This document shows, piece after piece, positions 48,289 through 55,995 of a DNA stretch of 64,000 nucleotides (position 1 is its first letter; every line of letters starts with the position of its first letter). Position numbers and translations under genes: made by a program. Location of the stretch: positions 19,234 through 83,233 of IMG/VR virus record IMGVR_UViG_3300046703_000247; one strand, given 5' to 3'. The notes below the pieces were generated by a model that saw nothing but the letters and a program-made list of their open reading frames with translations, searched no databases and was not told the origin of the DNA. The DNA comes from a virus.

Positions 48289-48839
48289 CCCCGCCCCTCC
48301 ACCGCCTCGAAGGCGCTCTCGATGATGAGGTCCTCGGCGCCGAGCTGCTCGAGAAACTCCTGGGACTTCGCATTGGGGAAGCACTCGGCCGGTGGCCGCC
48401 AATGTAGGATGTAGCCCTCCCAGGGCAGGCGTTCGCGCCAGAACTCCATCATCAGATCGAAGCAAGTGACCCCGCGGTCATCCCGCTTTCGCCAGGTCTC
48501 TGGGAACTGAAAGCCATCGCGCCAGGCCAGCGAGATCTTCTCGTCCTGGTCCAGTTCCAGAAACCCACCGGGCACGCCGGCGCCGCCGATGTCGTCCGGA
48601 TTGTAGCCGTCGATCCGGCCACCGATCCGCACGCGCCCATCGACTTCGAAGCGGACGAATTCATATTTGACGCACGGCACGCGCATCAGCAGCCGGGCTC
48701 CCTTGTGCCTCAGCCCGGTGTAAAGGTGCATCGTCTTGCCGGGCATGTCCATGTGCCGCCGCTCGGCCCGGATGGTGTGGGTCTTGGTGCCATCCAGGAT
48801 GTAGGGGACGAACCGCGGCTGAAAGTTATAGAGACCCAT
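48285..48839 (-). CDS. ASCH-domain protein
   Basis: A 184-residue protein. MGLYNFQPRFVPYILDGTKT, HTIRAERRHMDMPGKTMHLY and RLLMRVPCVKYEFVRFEVDG form the PUA-like ASCH beta-barrel with its conserved G-x-K-T-x-T-I-R signature. ASCH proteins bind RNA or modified nucleosides. The C-terminal half (WRDGFQFPETW, FWRERLPWEGYILHW) is consistent. ATG 48839 overlaps the HNH-like gene by 14 bases. Confidence 0.7.
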   Translation of the reverse strand: MGLYNFQPRFVPYILDGTKTHTIRAERRHMDMPGKTMHLYTGLRHKGARLLMRVPCVKYEFVRFEVDGRVRIGGRIDGYNPDDIGGAGVPGGFLELDQDEKISLAWRDGFQFPETWRKRDDRGVTCFDLMMEFWRERLPWEGYILHWRPPAECFPNAKSQEFLEQLGAEDLIIESAFEAVEGRG

Positions 48840-49356
48840 GTAAAGCTCCTTGCGCCGCCGCTTCGAACTGCTCGCCGAACCGCCGCACGATCTCACTGAG
48901 GCTCACCGAGTCCATAGCCACCAGCAGCGGCCGGCGCTCGTCCTTGTGGATTTCGCGGGTTTCCTTGTGCTGCGGCAGGTCGTAGTTGAGATGACAGTAC
49001 TGGCAAAAGATGGCCAGGTCGGCATCGTCGTTGCGTAGTGAGTCGTGGGTCAGATGTGTCATGGCCAGCGAAATGGTCACAGATCGCACGTTCTCCCACT
49101 TCCAGCGCGGCGTGCCATCGGGAGACCACCAGAAGCCGCCCACAGCCCAGGAGTTGAGGTGTGCTCGGAGCACGGTCGTCTTGTCCGGGACCCGGCACCG
49201 CTCGCACTTGTGACCGCAGCGCTCGAGCAGCCGCGCGCGGCGGGCCGCGTAGGACGGGCCGCGATAGACGAGCTCGCCTTCGGGATGCACTGGGTAGCCG
49301 GGAAGCGGCGGGATGTTCGGATCCCGGAGGTTGCGCATCTCACGCGAGAGGGGCAC
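48826..49356 (-). CDS. HNH/treble-clef nuclease-like protein
   Basis: A 176-residue protein. RARLLERCGHKCERCRVPDK at about 39-58 and FCQYCHLNYD at about 118-127 make a zinc-bound treble clef, with AHLNS and MTHLTHDSLRNDDADLA in between. This is the arrangement of phage HNH proteins, although the central His/Asn are less clear. GTG start, one base upstream of the preceding stop codon. Confidence 0.6.
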   Translation of the reverse strand: MPLSREMRNLRDPNIPPLPGYPVHPEGELVYRGPSYAARRARLLERCGHKCERCRVPDKTTVLRAHLNSWAVGGFWWSPDGTPRWKWENVRSVTISLAMTHLTHDSLRNDDADLAIFCQYCHLNYDLPQHKETREIHKDERRPLLVAMDSVSLSEIVRRFGEQFEAAAQGALHGSL

Positions 49357-49587
49357 TTACATCACCTTCTCGGTGGCCGCCGGCGCGTCGATCGCGGCGG
49401 GCTTTGGTAGCGGTAACTCCATTAACAAGCACATGGCGGCTCTCCATATTTCGAAGCCGAAGTTGCGGGCCGACCTTGGGAGTAGATGCAACTGACGCCC
49501 CTCGATCTCCACAACCACCGTGCCCGTCGTAGGGTCGGTATACACCACTGCAGCAATCTCCCGCATCCTAGAGGAATCGGGTTCCAT
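49357..49587 (-). CDS. Small phage protein, unknown function
   Basis: A 76-residue protein: AAVVYTDPTTGTVVVEIEGR, LHLLPRSARNFGFEIWRA, then an Ala/Pro tail. Beta hairpin plus helix. ATG 49587 overlaps the upstream stop (TGATG). Confidence 0.5.
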   Translation of the reverse strand: MEPDSSRMREIAAVVYTDPTTGTVVVEIEGRQLHLLPRSARNFGFEIWRAAMCLLMELPLPKPAAIDAPAATEKVM

Positions 49588-49823
49588 CACCGCAGCCCCC
49601 ACAGGACGATCTCGCGCACCGCCAGAACGCTGAGCACGACAACACAGAGCACCAGCGCCTGTACGAGGCTGTGGTTGCGCGTCTCCAGGCTGTTTACCTT
49701 CGCCTGAAGATCCTCACCGGAGCGGACCGATTGCCGCACTCCGACGCCTTCCAGAAAGCCGCAGTCGTACTCGGTGAGTACCGCGGCCACTTCGTTCGGA
49801 TTCTCTGAGCCTTTGTCTTTCAC
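49587..49823 (-). CDS. Small C-terminally anchored protein
   Basis: 78 residues from GTG 49823. The soluble part has a helical EDLQAKVNSLETRNHSLVQ coiled coil and ends with one membrane helix (ALVLCVVVLSVLAVREIVLW). It may be a spanin-like or anchor protein. The start is uncertain. Confidence 0.5.
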   Translation of the reverse strand: MKDKGSENPNEVAAVLTEYDCGFLEGVGVRQSVRSGEDLQAKVNSLETRNHSLVQALVLCVVVLSVLAVREIVLWGLR

Positions 49824-49848
49824 TACTCGCCGCCTGTCCTTTCGGTTT

Positions 49849-51105
49849 CTACCCACTGGCGCCCCGCCGGCGCCGTTTCGCCCACACGTCGGCCGCATCC
49901 TTGGCTAGATTGATCGCAAACCCCCACCGTGTGAATTTTTCTACCCTCGCCAGCACGCAATCGTGTAGGATCGCGAGCGGCGCCCCACCTTTGGCCTCCC
50001 AGATTTTCTTGGCTATCGCCTCGGGCAGGGTACCGCCGACCAACCGCACTGGGACCAGGGCCTCGAGCATCTCGGTCATGGCCTCGATCGTCTCGGCGGC
50101 GGCCGGTTCCGTCTCATTTGACGGCTCAGCCTGGTGAGCTCTCAAAACCACCTGATACGCAACCCGCGAGAAGCCGAGTGGCCGCAGGGCCGCCGCAATC
50201 TGGGAGGCGTACTCGTCTTCGAGCCAACTCCTGGTCGGCTTGTTCGGCACGGCCACCTGGACCAGGCCATTCTCGACCGCGATGAATTCCGTCCGGGCGA
50301 TCCAGTTCTGGTAGCCCTCGGGGCTCAACTTCGCTGCCAGCGCCTCCTTGACGCGCTCCCAGACGTTCAGAGCCCTTCCATCCTTCGAAACAGTGTTTAT
50401 TGCAGCAATTGGGGTTACGGATGAATTACCCGAACTCCTGATGGGGTAATTCGGATCTCCCTCGGCGCTTCCTGGGGGCTTTGAGGGGATTGTCTTCGCC
50501 GGCTTGCGGACCTCTTCGAACTTGACGCTGCCGTTGGCGAGGAGTTTGACATATTTGGCTGGGCACTCTGACCCATCCCCCACGCACTTCTGACCCTTGG
50601 CTATGGGTCGGCGCCGTGAGCCCTCAGCGAGCTCGTCCAGGTGCAGCAGCTCCTCAACCTCATCGCTGTTGTGTGGGTTGGGGTTGCCACTGCGGGTGTT
50701 CGGCAGGTCGGGGAGTTCCCTAAGTCGCTGGGGATTCACCCTGTAGGCCATCGCCGGGCGACCGCGAGAACCTGTGGACGGACTAGGGGCGGCTTCTAAA
50801 ATGCCGAGCTCGACCGCTTGGGTGAAGGCCCTCTCTACAGCCTTCACTGTGGTATCACAGAGTTCAGCGAGCTTGGTGTGGACAGGGACGCAAAACGGAT
50901 CCGTTCGGTTCTTGACGTACCGTGGGTCCCAACACGTCCGGGCGAGAGTCTGACCGACAACCTCGCGTAGCAGACCCCTTCCCAACTTGCGTGGACCTAA
51001 AGTGAAGTACTCCAGGGGGATGGCCGCCCAGACGCCCCAGGAGGCCTCCGTGGGGGCTGGATTGCCGCGGGGTGGTCGGGGCCTCACCTGCGCTGCCGCT
51101 GCCAT
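49849..51105 (-). CDS. Replication-initiator-like protein: winged helix plus DnaA domain I
   Basis: A 418-residue protein. The N-terminal part (about 20-110) looks like a phage replisome-organiser winged helix: AAIPLEYFTLGPRKLGRG, then VHTKLAELCDTTVKAVERAF. Residues about 243-308 match DnaA domain I: VWERVKEALAAKLSPEGYQN, WIARTEFIA, LVQVAVPNKPTRSWLEDEYA. In DnaA this domain recruits helicase (DnaB) and partner proteins. The protein lacks the DnaA AAA+ and DNA-binding domains. It probably binds an origin and borrows the host helicase-loading interaction. Confidence 0.7.
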   Translation of the reverse strand: MAAAAQVRPRPPRGNPAPTEASWGVWAAIPLEYFTLGPRKLGRGLLREVVGQTLARTCWDPRYVKNRTDPFCVPVHTKLAELCDTTVKAVERAFTQAVELGILEAAPSPSTGSRGRPAMAYRVNPQRLRELPDLPNTRSGNPNPHNSDEVEELLHLDELAEGSRRRPIAKGQKCVGDGSECPAKYVKLLANGSVKFEEVRKPAKTIPSKPPGSAEGDPNYPIRSSGNSSVTPIAAINTVSKDGRALNVWERVKEALAAKLSPEGYQNWIARTEFIAVENGLVQVAVPNKPTRSWLEDEYASQIAAALRPLGFSRVAYQVVLRAHQAEPSNETEPAAAETIEAMTEMLEALVPVRLVGGTLPEAIAKKIWEAKGGAPLAILHDCVLARVEKFTRWGFAINLAKDAADVWAKRRRRGASG

Positions 51106-51206
51106 CAGCCGCGCCCCGTGGGGGGCTCGAACTTCCGATAACAGATATTATCGTCGCCCATTTTCAAACACCCGTCGGGCGCGGCTTCCCAGGGCCACAC
51201 CTCACC

Positions 51207-51440
51207 CTACGCTGCTTCGGTTTGCTGCCGCCTGCGCTTCGCCGCCCGCTGCCGGCCCTTCGCGATCGCCACCCCGTGCGCCGCCCGCTGCTCGGGAGTA
51301 GCCTGCGCCCAGCGCTTCGCCGCCCGCTCACGATTTGTGGCGCGGAGTTGCTCCGGCGTCAGGGAATTCACCCAGGCTTTGCCACCCCGAGATGCTACCT
51401 CGGCTATGGTGATGGAACCGCGTTCACGCTTCGCGGACAT
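51207..51440 (-). CDS. TPEQR-type small basic protein
   Basis: A 77-residue protein with repeated LTPEQLRATNRERAAKRWA and ATPEQRAAHGVAIAKGRQ units and a basic tail. It is of the same type as the genes at 30509 and 33274. ATG 51440 is 7 bases after a TACAAT box. It is the first gene of the long leftward array. Confidence 0.6.
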   Translation of the reverse strand: MSAKRERGSITIAEVASRGGKAWVNSLTPEQLRATNRERAAKRWAQATPEQRAAHGVAIAKGRQRAAKRRRQQTEAA

Positions 51441-51447
51441 TAGGAGA

Positions 51448-51476
51448 ATTGTATACGGACTAGTTCTAAAGTGCAA
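51448..51476 (-). promoter_or_regulatory. Predicted leftward promoter of the large array, near-leaderless
   Basis: Minus strand: -35 TTGCAC (51476-51471), 17-base spacer, -10 TACAAT (51453-51448), then 7 bases to ATG 51440. The -10 matches five of six. It would read the array towards 37 kb. Confidence 0.6.
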
Positions 51477-51501
51477 CTCTTTTTTTCAGGAAGCCCCTGT
51501 A

Positions 51502-51517
51502 GTGTATAGGCTTACAC
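51502..51517. promoter_or_regulatory. Operator-like palindrome
   Basis: GTGTA-TAGGCT-TACAC, 16 bases, about 26 bases upstream of the leftward -35. It is a candidate repressor site. Confidence 0.35.
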
Positions 51518-51841
51518 CTAATTTCCCTATCAGCAGTTGGGGTAATCCAGGGGGAGAACAAACAGCGAACGACCCCCAACAGGAGATGGGGTTTCTGGCA
51601 CCGTATCCTTATTGCGTTAAACACTACTTAGAGTACGTCTTTGAGAGTAGGTAGGTAGGTAGAAGAGACCCACCCACCGACTCCCTCGAAGCACTCCCAG
51701 CCGGACACAGCACAGAGAACGAACGGCTGAATTCCGGTCAGGTGCTGCTTGGGTGCTCGCCCCCGGCTCGGGTGCCCTCCCGCCTGCCCTCCGCAGCCCT
51801 GCACCCGGTGTGGAAGTTCTTTCACACTTGGCAGATTTGAA

Positions 51842-51951
51842 ACTCCACGGATTGGGTCGGGTTGTGGGTGAAACTTGCTGCAGATCCAGCCTGTCAGCCG
51901 CTTGCAATCCGAGTAAACGGTTGTAAACTAAAGACCGTGGAGTCTTTTTTT
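51842..51951 (+). promoter_or_regulatory. Attenuator-like alternative hairpins
   Basis: ACTCCACGG (51842-51850) can pair with CCGTGGAGT (51935-51943). The second arm also takes part in a terminator hairpin, AAAGAC/GTCTTT (51930-51935 and 51942-51947), followed by a T-run to 51951. The two pairings exclude each other, as in attenuators. It lies 71 bases before the sigma-like gene. Confidence 0.5.
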
Positions 51952-52022
51952 GGCTCGATAGACCATTCCTGCGGTGAGGTTTAGCTGCAGCGTCTTGCCA
52001 TCGGCTCCCAGGGATCCCAACA

Positions 52023-52673
52023 ATGCCCAGCGGCAACTGGGGGCGGCGGGGATCAGGCGCCAGTAAGAGCGCTACCCTCCTCCGCTCCAAGACTTCGAGC
52101 AGATGGGCTGCCAAACGGTCCATCTTCCTCCGCAACCGCATCATCGAGTCGGAACTGGGACTAGTAGAACCCATAGCCCGGCACATTCTGGGTTCCCTCC
52201 CGCCTTCGTTTGAGCTGGATGATCTAGTCTCAGCCGGGCACCTGGGTCTGATCGAAGCCGCCGGCCGGTTCATCTCGAGCGGCAGCCGGAGCCCACAGGC
52301 ACGCTTCCGCAGTTTCGCCCGCTACCGCATACGCGGAGCTATCCTCGACTCGATCCGCCGCGGGCGTTATCGCGACGCCACCCATGGGCCGATCGAGGAG
52401 GCCGCCGCCAGGCCCGGGGAAGACATGGAGGCAGACCTCGCCCATAAGGAAGCGCTGGAGGCCGTGCAGCAAGCCCTGAAGTCACTCTCGCGAGCAGAGG
52501 CTCGCCTGGTGAGCCTGCACTACGCCCGCGGGCTGCCGCTCTACCGGGTTGGGGAAGCGCTCAACATCCCGCCGGGGGATGCCTCAATTTTGCGACAGCA
52601 AACCCTCAACCACCTGCGCGCCTCCCTCGCTCAAACCCCCGCCCCAGAGCCCGAAGCGGAAGTTCTTCTGTAG
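52023..52673 (+). CDS. Sigma-28 (FliA)-like sigma factor
   Basis: A 216-residue protein. Region 2 at about 45-115: IARHILGSLPPSFELDDLVS, AGHLGLIEAAGRF, ARFRSFARYRIRGAILDSIR. The ELDDLVSAGHLGLIEAAxRF signature is that of FliA-type factors. Region 4 at about 155-200: ALKSLSRAEARLVSLHYARG, then PLYRVGEALNIPPGDASILR. There is no region 1.1. Phage sigma factors redirect host RNA polymerase to middle or late genes; the target promoters were not identified. It is first in the rightward unit. Confidence 0.85.
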   Translation: MPSGNWGRRGSGASKSATLLRSKTSSRWAAKRSIFLRNRIIESELGLVEPIARHILGSLPPSFELDDLVSAGHLGLIEAAGRFISSGSRSPQARFRSFARYRIRGAILDSIRRGRYRDATHGPIEEAAARPGEDMEADLAHKEALEAVQQALKSLSRAEARLVSLHYARGLPLYRVGEALNIPPGDASILRQQTLNHLRASLAQTPAPEPEAEVLL

Positions 52674-52703
52674 ATTTTCCAGGAAGTGGCGACTTGTATA
52701 TGA

Positions 52704-53141
52704 GTGACAAAAGCAGTACCGATAGATCGATCGAAAACTCCGAAACCGGCCGAGCGCGCGAAACTCGTTGATGAGTACGGCGCGCTCCAGGCCTCCCTCG
52801 TGCCGAAGGTAGCCCGCCTGAAGGAACTGATCGAACAGTTCCGCGACTGGGCGGAAGCCGAGAAGAAGGCCTGCGAGGCCGCGCTCTTCGAAGGCCACCG
52901 CTACGCGGTTCCGGTGACCGAGCGGGCCAAGAAGCGCAAGATCAAATCCCTCCAGAAACTCTTCGACCTGCTCGGGCAGCAGGTGTTTCTGGATGCTTGC
53001 AGTATGCGGATCGACACCGCCGAGAAGCACCTGAAGCCCGCGGAGCGGACCCGGATGATCGAGGACCTGGGCAACGTCGGCGTTCGCACGGTGGAAGACG
53101 CCATCCTACGCCCGACGTCGACCAGAAAAGCCGCAGCCTGA
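52704..53141 (+). CDS. Phage protein of unknown function (Gam-like layout)
   Basis: A 145-residue GTG-start protein. Helical N-terminus: LVDEYGALQASLVPKVARLK, ELIEQFRDWAEAEKKAC, then EGHRYAVPVTERAKKRKI and a C-terminal helical part with STAR-type basic tail. The helix, then G-x-x-Y-x-V strand, then helix order recalls Mu Gam-like nuclease inhibitors, but the match is weak. Position between sigma and NusG genes suggests early or middle expression. Confidence 0.5.
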   Translation: MTKAVPIDRSKTPKPAERAKLVDEYGALQASLVPKVARLKELIEQFRDWAEAEKKACEAALFEGHRYAVPVTERAKKRKIKSLQKLFDLLGQQVFLDACSMRIDTAEKHLKPAERTRMIEDLGNVGVRTVEDAILRPTSTRKAAA

Positions 53142-53159
53142 ACCGGAAAGGGTTGAAGT

Positions 53160-53705
53160 GTGGAGAGTGCCTGTGTGGGACAAGGGGGCGAAGCCTGTCG
53201 CTGGTACGCCCTGCAGGTCCGATCACAGTTCGAGAGGAAAGTCCGCGATGCGCTGAACCAGGCTCAGATCGAACCGTACCTGCCCACCTACCAGACCCGG
53301 GCGCGCTGGAGCGACCGAACCAAGACGGTGGAGCGGATTCTGTTCCCCGGCTACGTTTTCGGCCGCTTCGAACTCGGCCGGCGCCGCACGGCGATCGCGC
53401 TTACCGGTGTGGTGAGGATTCTGGGCGTTGGGGCACAGCCAATTGCCATCGAGGATGCCGAGATTGTGAATTTGCAGCGCGTCATCGAAGCCGGTCTCGA
53501 CCCACTTCCGGCGGCCTCCCTGGCCGCGGGGCAGCGGGTCCGGGTAGTGGAAGGTCCGTTGGCCGGGGTGGAGGGCGCCATTGTGCGTCTGAAGGGCGTC
53601 CTGCGCATCGTGGTGGCCATCTCGCTGCTCAACCGGGCGGTGAGCGCCGAGGTGGACGTCGACTCCGTCGAGCCGATCCTTGCCACCCAGCGCGCCGCCG
53701 CGTAG
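53160..53705 (+). CDS. NusG/RfaH-like transcription factor
   Basis: A 181-residue protein. The NGN domain at about 13-100 reads RWYALQVRSQFERKVRDALN, then EPYLPTYQTRARWSDRTK and LFPGYVFGRFE. The KOW domain at about 120-175 contains GQRVRVVEGPLAGVEGAIVR. This is a specialised NusG paralogue that would bind RNA polymerase and influence pausing or termination. AAAGGG lies 7 bases before GTG 53160. It precedes the terminase genes, so it may ensure readthrough of the late operon. Confidence 0.85.
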   Translation: MESACVGQGGEACRWYALQVRSQFERKVRDALNQAQIEPYLPTYQTRARWSDRTKTVERILFPGYVFGRFELGRRRTAIALTGVVRILGVGAQPIAIEDAEIVNLQRVIEAGLDPLPAASLAAGQRVRVVEGPLAGVEGAIVRLKGVLRIVVAISLLNRAVSAEVDVDSVEPILATQRAAA

Positions 53706-53706
53706 T

Positions 53707-54213
53707 ATGGCCAAAGCCCAGAAACCAGTAGCCCGTAGAATACATCGTAAGTTGCAACCCGAGGTGGTCGCCGCCCCGAAAAGCCGGATCCGCCCGGTCA
53801 AGATCCGGCAGGCCGCATTTCTGGCCGCCTATGCGGAGATGGCGAGCGTCAGTTGGGCCGCCAAAGCCTCCCGAATTTCCCGCGACTGCCACTATCAATG
53901 GCTTGCCAACGATCCGGAATACGTCAAGAAATGGGAAGCCGTCCAGCCACGGGCTCTACAGCTACTGTTAGACGAAGTCTGGCGCCGCGCGCGCGTGGGA
54001 GTCGAAGAGCCGGTCTTCTACCAGGGCGAGATCTGCGGCACGGTTCAGAAGTACTCCGATGGCCTAGCACAATCACTATTGCGCGCCTTAGACCCGCGCT
54101 TCCGAGAAAAGACCGAACTCTCCGGGCCGGGCGGCGGGCCTGTGCAGATTGACATCGCCGAACGCCTCAACGCGGCCCGTAAGAGGATAGCCGCAGAACC
54201 CCATGCGGAATGA
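53707..54213 (+). CDS. Terminase small subunit
   Basis: 168 residues from ATG 53707, right after the NusG stop. The HTH part at about 40-75 reads FLAAYAEMASVSWAAKASRI, SRDCHYQWLANDPEYVKKW. A middle helix follows, and then YSDGLAQSLLRALDPRFREK. This order is usual in terminase small subunits, which recognise the packaging site. Coupled by ATGA to the large subunit. Confidence 0.8.
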   Translation: MAKAQKPVARRIHRKLQPEVVAAPKSRIRPVKIRQAAFLAAYAEMASVSWAAKASRISRDCHYQWLANDPEYVKKWEAVQPRALQLLLDEVWRRARVGVEEPVFYQGEICGTVQKYSDGLAQSLLRALDPRFREKTELSGPGGGPVQIDIAERLNAARKRIAAEPHAE

Positions 54214-55700
54214 GCACTGCCACCGAACTCGACAACGAACTGGCCGACGAAGTCGGCAAGTTTTATGCCGACCCCTTCGGCTTTGTACGGTTTGCGTACC
54301 CATGGGGGGAACCGGGCCCGCTCAGCAACTATCAGGGTCCGGACGTCTGGCAGGAGAAATACCTTCGGCAGGTAGGGGAGGAAATACTCAAGCGCAGATT
54401 CGACGGTCTGAACAGCGTCGATCCTCTGCGGGAAGCTACCGCTTCCGGACACGGAATCGGCAAGAGTACGGTGGTCGCATGGCTGGTCAACTGGATCATG
54501 TCCACCCGGCCGAACGCGCAGGGGACCGTCACCGCCAACACCTTCCCCCAGTTGCGGACCAAGACCTGGGCGGCTATTCAAAAATGGAACAGGCTCTCCA
54601 TCACGCAGCGCTGGTTCACGACCAGTGCCAGCCGCATGTACCAGCGGGACCATCCGGCCACCTGGTTCTGTTCGCCTCAGACGTGCCGCGAGGAGAACTC
54701 CGAGGCTTTTGCCGGTCAGCACGCGGCGTCCTCCACCAGCTTCTACATTTTCGACGAGGCCTCGGCGGTTCCGGACATCATCTTCGAGGTGGCCGAGGGG
54801 GGGATGACAGACGGCGAGCCCATGATGTTCGCCTTTGGCAACCCGACCAGGAACACAGGCAAATTCTTCCGCGCCACATTCGGACCGGAGCGGGGCCGCT
54901 GGATACACCGATCCATCGATTCCCGCGAATGCGCCCTTCCCAACAAGTCTCTAATTCAGGAATGGATTGCCGACTACGGCGAGGATTCCGACTTTGTGCG
55001 GGTCCGCGTCCGCGGCCTTCCACCCCGAGCTTCCGAGATTCAGTTCATCGATCTGGACCGGATCTATGCAGCGCAGAAGAAGGAGGCTCAGTCGCTTCCG
55101 GACGACCCCCTCATCGCCGGCGTGGATGTCAGCGGCGGCGGATCTGCCTGGAACGTGGTGCGCTTTCGAAGAGGCAAGGATGCCAGAACCCTTCCGCCGG
55201 TGCGTATTGCCGGATCCCGGGCGGACCGGGAGGCGCTGATTGCCATGCTGGCCGCACTTCTCCAGGACAAGAGCCCAGAGAAGCAAATCCAGGTAATGTT
55301 TATCGACTCCGCCTTCGGCTCCCCGATTGTGGAGCGCCTCCACGTTCTGGGCAACAAAAACGTGGTCGAGGTCAACTTCGGCGGCCGGTCTCCGGACATT
55401 CACCAACTCAACCTGCGGGCCTATATGTGGAACCAGGTGAAAGAATGGCTGCCCAGCGGGTCAATCGATCCCAACGATGAGCAGCTCGAGATAGACCTCA
55501 GTGGGCCCGGATTTCACTTCAACAAGACCAACCAGTTGGTTTTGGAACCCAAAGAACAAATGCTGAAGCGCGGGTTGAGTTCGCCTGACGACGGAGACGC
55601 CTTGGCCCTGACCTTCGCGCAGGCAGTAGCCCCAGCTCCCAAGAAGCCCAAGCCCTCATCCAGTCACGGGTATACCGGCCCCGGCTCCTGGATGACATAG
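54210..55700 (+). CDS. Terminase large subunit
   Basis: A 496-residue packaging ATPase-nuclease. Walker A-like ATASGHGIGKST at about 77-88, Walker B FYIFDEAS near 193, and FGNPTRNTGKF as the coupling motif near 220. The RNase H-like nuclease has GVDVSGGG near 307, MFIDSAFG near 368 and SPDDGDALALTFA near 465. It moves DNA into the procapsid and cuts it. Length and motif order are typical. Confidence 0.9.
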   Translation: MSTATELDNELADEVGKFYADPFGFVRFAYPWGEPGPLSNYQGPDVWQEKYLRQVGEEILKRRFDGLNSVDPLREATASGHGIGKSTVVAWLVNWIMSTRPNAQGTVTANTFPQLRTKTWAAIQKWNRLSITQRWFTTSASRMYQRDHPATWFCSPQTCREENSEAFAGQHAASSTSFYIFDEASAVPDIIFEVAEGGMTDGEPMMFAFGNPTRNTGKFFRATFGPERGRWIHRSIDSRECALPNKSLIQEWIADYGEDSDFVRVRVRGLPPRASEIQFIDLDRIYAAQKKEAQSLPDDPLIAGVDVSGGGSAWNVVRFRRGKDARTLPPVRIAGSRADREALIAMLAALLQDKSPEKQIQVMFIDSAFGSPIVERLHVLGNKNVVEVNFGGRSPDIHQLNLRAYMWNQVKEWLPSGSIDPNDEQLEIDLSGPGFHFNKTNQLVLEPKEQMLKRGLSSPDDGDALALTFAQAVAPAPKKPKPSSSHGYTGPGSWMT

Positions 55701-55722
55701 CGAATTTCAGAAGGAGACTTAC

Positions 55723-55977
55723 ATGGACATGCAACCGACCACAGCGATAGGAACCCGCGGCAGCTCCGTGAAGCCCGGCGAGGTCGACAGCCTTTCGATT
55801 CAGCGCGCCGACAACGGTTTCACGGTCTCGATTCAGACCAAGCAGAAGCCGCTCAAGAAAGGCGAGAACCGCGACTGGGACGCCGGCCGCGAAAATGAGG
55901 TTTACACGAGCGTGGAAAGCCTCTGCGCCCGGATTCGGACAGCCTTCGCCGGGGTGAAGCTCGAGAAATCAGCGTAG
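55723..55977 (+). CDS. Small phage protein, unknown function
   Basis: An 84-residue protein with AAGGAG before ATG 55723. The middle SIQRADNGFTVSIQTKQKPL and NEVYTSVESLCARIRTAF form a beta hairpin and helix. This type is often found between terminase and portal in phages. The function is unknown. Confidence 0.6.
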   Translation: MDMQPTTAIGTRGSSVKPGEVDSLSIQRADNGFTVSIQTKQKPLKKGENRDWDAGRENEVYTSVESLCARIRTAFAGVKLEKSA

Positions 55978-55995
55978 TCCATTTCCGGGTAGCCG

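Larger units (their letters stand above)
51477..52022. other. Divergent non-coding switch region, possible origin
   Basis: No gene over 546 bases. It holds a 16-base palindrome (GTGTA/TACAC, 51502-51517) and inverted GTTGGGG/CCCCAAC (51536-51580). A GTAG microsatellite lies near 51645, and a hairpin GTGTGGAA/TTTCACAC at 51808-51827. It ends in the attenuator-like pair described separately. It separates the initiator-bearing leftward array from the rightward sigma gene. Confidence 0.55.

Noticed and set aside
51617-52273. 218-codon minus-strand frame across the switch region
   Set aside because: Overlaps the sigma gene on the other strand and lacks protein-like composition; the region has hairpins instead.
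54203-55480. 425-codon plus frame overlapping the large terminase
   Set aside because: Arg/Gly/Pro-rich alternate frame; the terminase frame has all catalytic motifs.
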